The position numbers were made by a program, and so were the translations under genes. Below, piece after piece: positions 61,485 through 64,000 of a stretch of 64,000 bases of DNA. The first letter of the stretch is position 1, and the number at the start of each line of letters is the position of its first letter. The stretch is taken from NCBI GenBank assembly GCA_947311845.1, contig CAMZMU010000027.1, forward strand, positions 48,150,094 to 48,214,093. The letters run 5' to 3'. This stretch comes from Poa pratensis. Taxonomy: Eukaryota; Streptophyta; Magnoliopsida; Poales; Poaceae. The notes below the pieces were generated by a model. It ran no database searches and was not told the origin of the DNA. It saw nothing but the letters and a program-made list of their open reading frames with translations.

Positions 61485-62516
61485 ATGGCTGGCATCAATA
61501 AGAAAGAATTCGAAGAACTACAAGTTGATGGAAGTAACTATCTATCATGGGCCATGGATATGAAAATAAATTTGACTGGACGTAACCTTGGCCCTTGCAT
61601 CATCACACCCCCCGAAAATGCCCCAGAAATACCACAGGTGGTAAAGTGTGTTGCATTACATTTCATAAGGCACCACCTCCATCCTGATCTAAAAACTGAA
61701 TATCTAATGGAGGAGGACCCACTAGCTTTGTGGAACTACCTAAAGGAGAGATATGACCAACAAAGAGCAGTAATGTTGCCGGAAGCCTAGAGAGAATGGT
61801 CCCTCATAAGGTTCCAGGACTTTAAGTGTGTGGCTGCATATAATTCTGCAGTGCATAAGATTAATTCCAAACTGAGATTTTGCAATAAGCAAGTTTCAGA
61901 CGAGGACTTAACAGAGAAAACGTTATGCACTTTCCACCCCTCGATGAGGATATTGCAACAGCAGTATCGTCAACAGAAATACACAAAGTATTCTGAGCTT
62001 ATATACACATTGCTTCAGGCTGAGAAGCATGATGAACTTCTCATGGAAAATCACAATGCTCGCCCAACGGGCGCCATGCCAATCCCTGAAGCACATGCTA
62101 AAGCTCATTTTACTAATAAATTTGGAAACCGTAAACGGAACTTCCGAAAATTTAAGGGAAAGTGGAAACCAAACAATGGTCAAAATACCAACGGTCCGTC
62201 TAAGGGGAATGGTCATTTCAATAAAAATAACCAAAATGACAACTCTCAAACTTGTCAAATGTGTGGATGTACGAATCATCGTACTAATGAATGCAGTATG
62301 CCCAACCACCTCGTGGAACTATACATGAAGTATGGCAAAGAAGTCAAACAAGTTCATGGAAACAAAGCTGAATCTCACTTCAACGACATACAAGACAACT
62401 ATCAAGTTGGTCCATCTCAAAGTTCTATTGAAGAATTCAAGCCGGAGGACGATATCATCCTCGATGAAGACATGCTTGTGGACTACACCCAAGATGTTTT
62501 TGGAGACCTCAATTAA
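61485..62516 (+). pseudogene. Copia gag polyprotein part, interrupted by one stop
   Basis: UBN2-type Copia gag: KKEFEELQVDGSNYLSWAMD, LHFIRHHLHPDLKTEYL, LWNYLKERYDQQRAVMLPEA. TAG at 61788-61790 replaces a probable Gln, then REWSLIRFQDFKCVAAYNSA and AEKHDELLMENH follow. The zinc knuckle CQMCGCTNHRTNEC has the CxxCx4Hx4C spacing. The Copia protein normally continues into protease, integrase and reverse transcriptase; here the frame closes at 62516. Confidence 0.88.
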
Positions 62517-64000
62517 ACTCTGTAAACACTTGATGTCATTTAGCCATTAAAATACTACAAAATGTTATATTGTATAACAATAAGTAGAATAAAGTCTATC
62601 AGACTATGTAGAATAAAAGTCTATCAGACTATGTATATTCTATTATGTGCATCAGACATAATATTGCAATGTATTTATATTTATATTTGTAACATAAATA
62701 CTATGTTGATGAATATATGAGTAAATAATATATTCTATACATTTTATTTATATGTGCGGGAAGAAATCCGATGAAAAACAATCTATATTCATTTCATCCG
62801 GATTACGTTATACATACATAAAACCCGCACCTTATGTTACAAGATAATTCTCAAAACCTTGATAAATTCAAGACTTGGCAACATTGCCTTGATCATCCTG
62901 GAACAGGTATGATAAGAAAAAAATTATTACAATTCTGTTGGTCACAACTTTAAAGTGGCAAATCTCAAGTCATCAGACTTTATGTGCACCACATGTGCCA
63001 TGAAAAAAAAAGGCTCTCTCACCTTAAAATTACAATGACCACTTATATAGAATTTTAATATACCAACATCTTGTTGGAGACCTGCGGTCTTACACTAAGA
63101 TCTATTCTAGATCTTTCCAACTGCATATCATACTGCTTCCCCATGCAGTAAGTACGTGGAAATGAAACAAGTATTTCCTATCCGCAATATTTTGGTTATT
63201 ACCAATATCACCACTCCAGCGTATAGGATCTATGTGAGATATTACTATTTATTTATCCGTCAATGATGAATATCTCAAGCTCCTATCAGGAGAATAGCTT
63301 ATAACATGTACGCTGATTACATTTAATATAAGGACATTTTCGTATTAGGGGAGATTCGTACCACAAAGAATGCCGATAAATTAGAAATGCCATAAGACAT
63401 TCAGTCCTCATATTCACGTACTTAAAACCTGAACATTAAGTTCAATATATTTGCAAAACATTGCAAATCTGCCACATACATTTACCTATGACAAAGACAT
63501 CATGAGATTACATTATGCATGCATGCAATGTGCCATAAAAAGTGGAAGTATCTCGTACCACCACTATTCTCCCCAAATGAGAGCAAAAGGGGGAGAAACA
63601 TGGTCACATGAGAAATGAGTTCTCATATGTATCCACGGAAATAGAGGAAATTATATCCTCAACTAGTAAATGTAGTTCAACCTCAAGTTGAATAAACCAT
63701 AACGAATGCTCTTCATCCAAACCCAACATAAATGTGCACACTATTTGAAATGTTGGGAAATCGAAACACCTTGACTCCATTGTTATGGGAAATCACGAGG
63801 AGTTAAAAGATGTAAATATTATTTCCACATTTTTTGTTGATTCAACAGAATCATATAACATAAAGACTACATTTGTCGACAAATATTTATTCTTGAATTG
63901 CTAAAACCTTTAGGGCCCTGAACCAAAATCCATGGTAGAGTGCCTCATGCACTCACATATTGGTTCAACTAGAAGGAGGCAATTAAGAATAGCATTCGCT
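62517..64000 (+). pseudogene. Decayed Copia pol remnants
   Basis: Scattered pieces only. The reading near 62865-62960 (KFKTWQHCLDHPGTGMIRKK) matches the GAG-pre-integrase HLGHPG-type segment. A C-rich piece near 62980 (MCTTCAM-like) could be an integrase zinc pair. At 63919-64000 EPKSMVEC and KEAIKNSIR-like readings resemble the segment before reverse transcriptase. Many stops and frame changes intervene. Confidence 0.5.

Larger units (their letters stand above)
50813..64000 (+). mobile_element. Degenerate Copia retrotransposon, incomplete at window edge
   Basis: Composite: 5' LTR (50813-51029), leader ORF split by the nested Gypsy element (51513-60095), gag (61485-62516) with a stop codon, then decayed pol pieces to the window edge. 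A GAG-pre-integrase-like piece is seen near 62870 (FKTWQHCLDHPGTGMIRKKL) and a linker-like piece at about 63919-64000 (EPKSMVEC). The 3' LTR is not in the window. Copia assignment rests on the gag type and the pre-integrase motif. Confidence 0.75.

Overview
The window is nuclear DNA of a grass, almost certainly of the Triticeae (wheat, Aegilops, rye or barley group). The evidence is the monocot-style GC-rich 5' coding regions, a Stowaway element, a long Gypsy LTR starting TGATACGTCTCCAACG (very common in Triticeae), and a hevein-domain GH19 chitinase of cereal type. I see no bacterial or viral genome, CRISPR array, rRNA or tRNA.

Four host genes look intact or nearly so. They are plastid threonine synthase (244-1806, +), a C3HC4 RING protein (8008-8784, +), a DUF7086-type protein (14190-14976, +, with a one-base frame break in a C run) and a seven-coding-exon lipid phosphate phosphatase (40160-42301, +).

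Three defence-type genes are dead, each split by mobile DNA with a clear target-site duplication (TSD). An LRK10-like receptor kinase (15634-18508, -) holds a poly(A)-tailed LINE-type insert plus two small frameshifts. A class III GH18 chitinase (31013-35743, -) holds a Pack-MULE near its start codon and a small LTR element inside its catalytic motif. A class I GH19 chitinase (44146-48658, +) holds a young LTR element, a nonsense codon and a one-base deletion.

Layout: 0-4.8 kb threonine synthase and a duplicated 3' flank with a MITE in one copy; 4.8-7.6 kb short tandem repeats and decayed GC-rich sequence; 7.8-9.5 kb RING gene and Stowaway; 9.5-14 kb tandem repeats; 14-19.7 kb DUF7086 gene, kinase pseudogene and RNase H fragment; 19.7-28.3 kb a probable Helitron enclosing a three-LTR tandem retroelement; 28.75-31 kb a second probable Helitron; 31-35.7 kb the broken GH18 gene; 36-40 kb repeats; 40-42.3 kb the phosphatase; 44-48.7 kb the broken GH19 gene; 50.8-64 kb a degenerate Copia element with an 8.6-kb pol-less Gypsy element nested in it, running off the right edge.

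The most unusual object is the 3.55-kb LTR element in the GH19 gene. Its 312-bp LTRs are nearly identical, it shows no recognisable gag or pol, and it carries two ORFs overlapping by one base. The first encodes a PTB-like RNA-recognition motif whose frame is broken by a 47-bp tandem duplication; the second is an unrecognised 744-codon ORF. Also notable are the LTR-internal-LTR-internal-LTR element and a Pack-MULE carrying a methionine gamma-lyase fragment. All calls are from reading the sequence; no database search was run.
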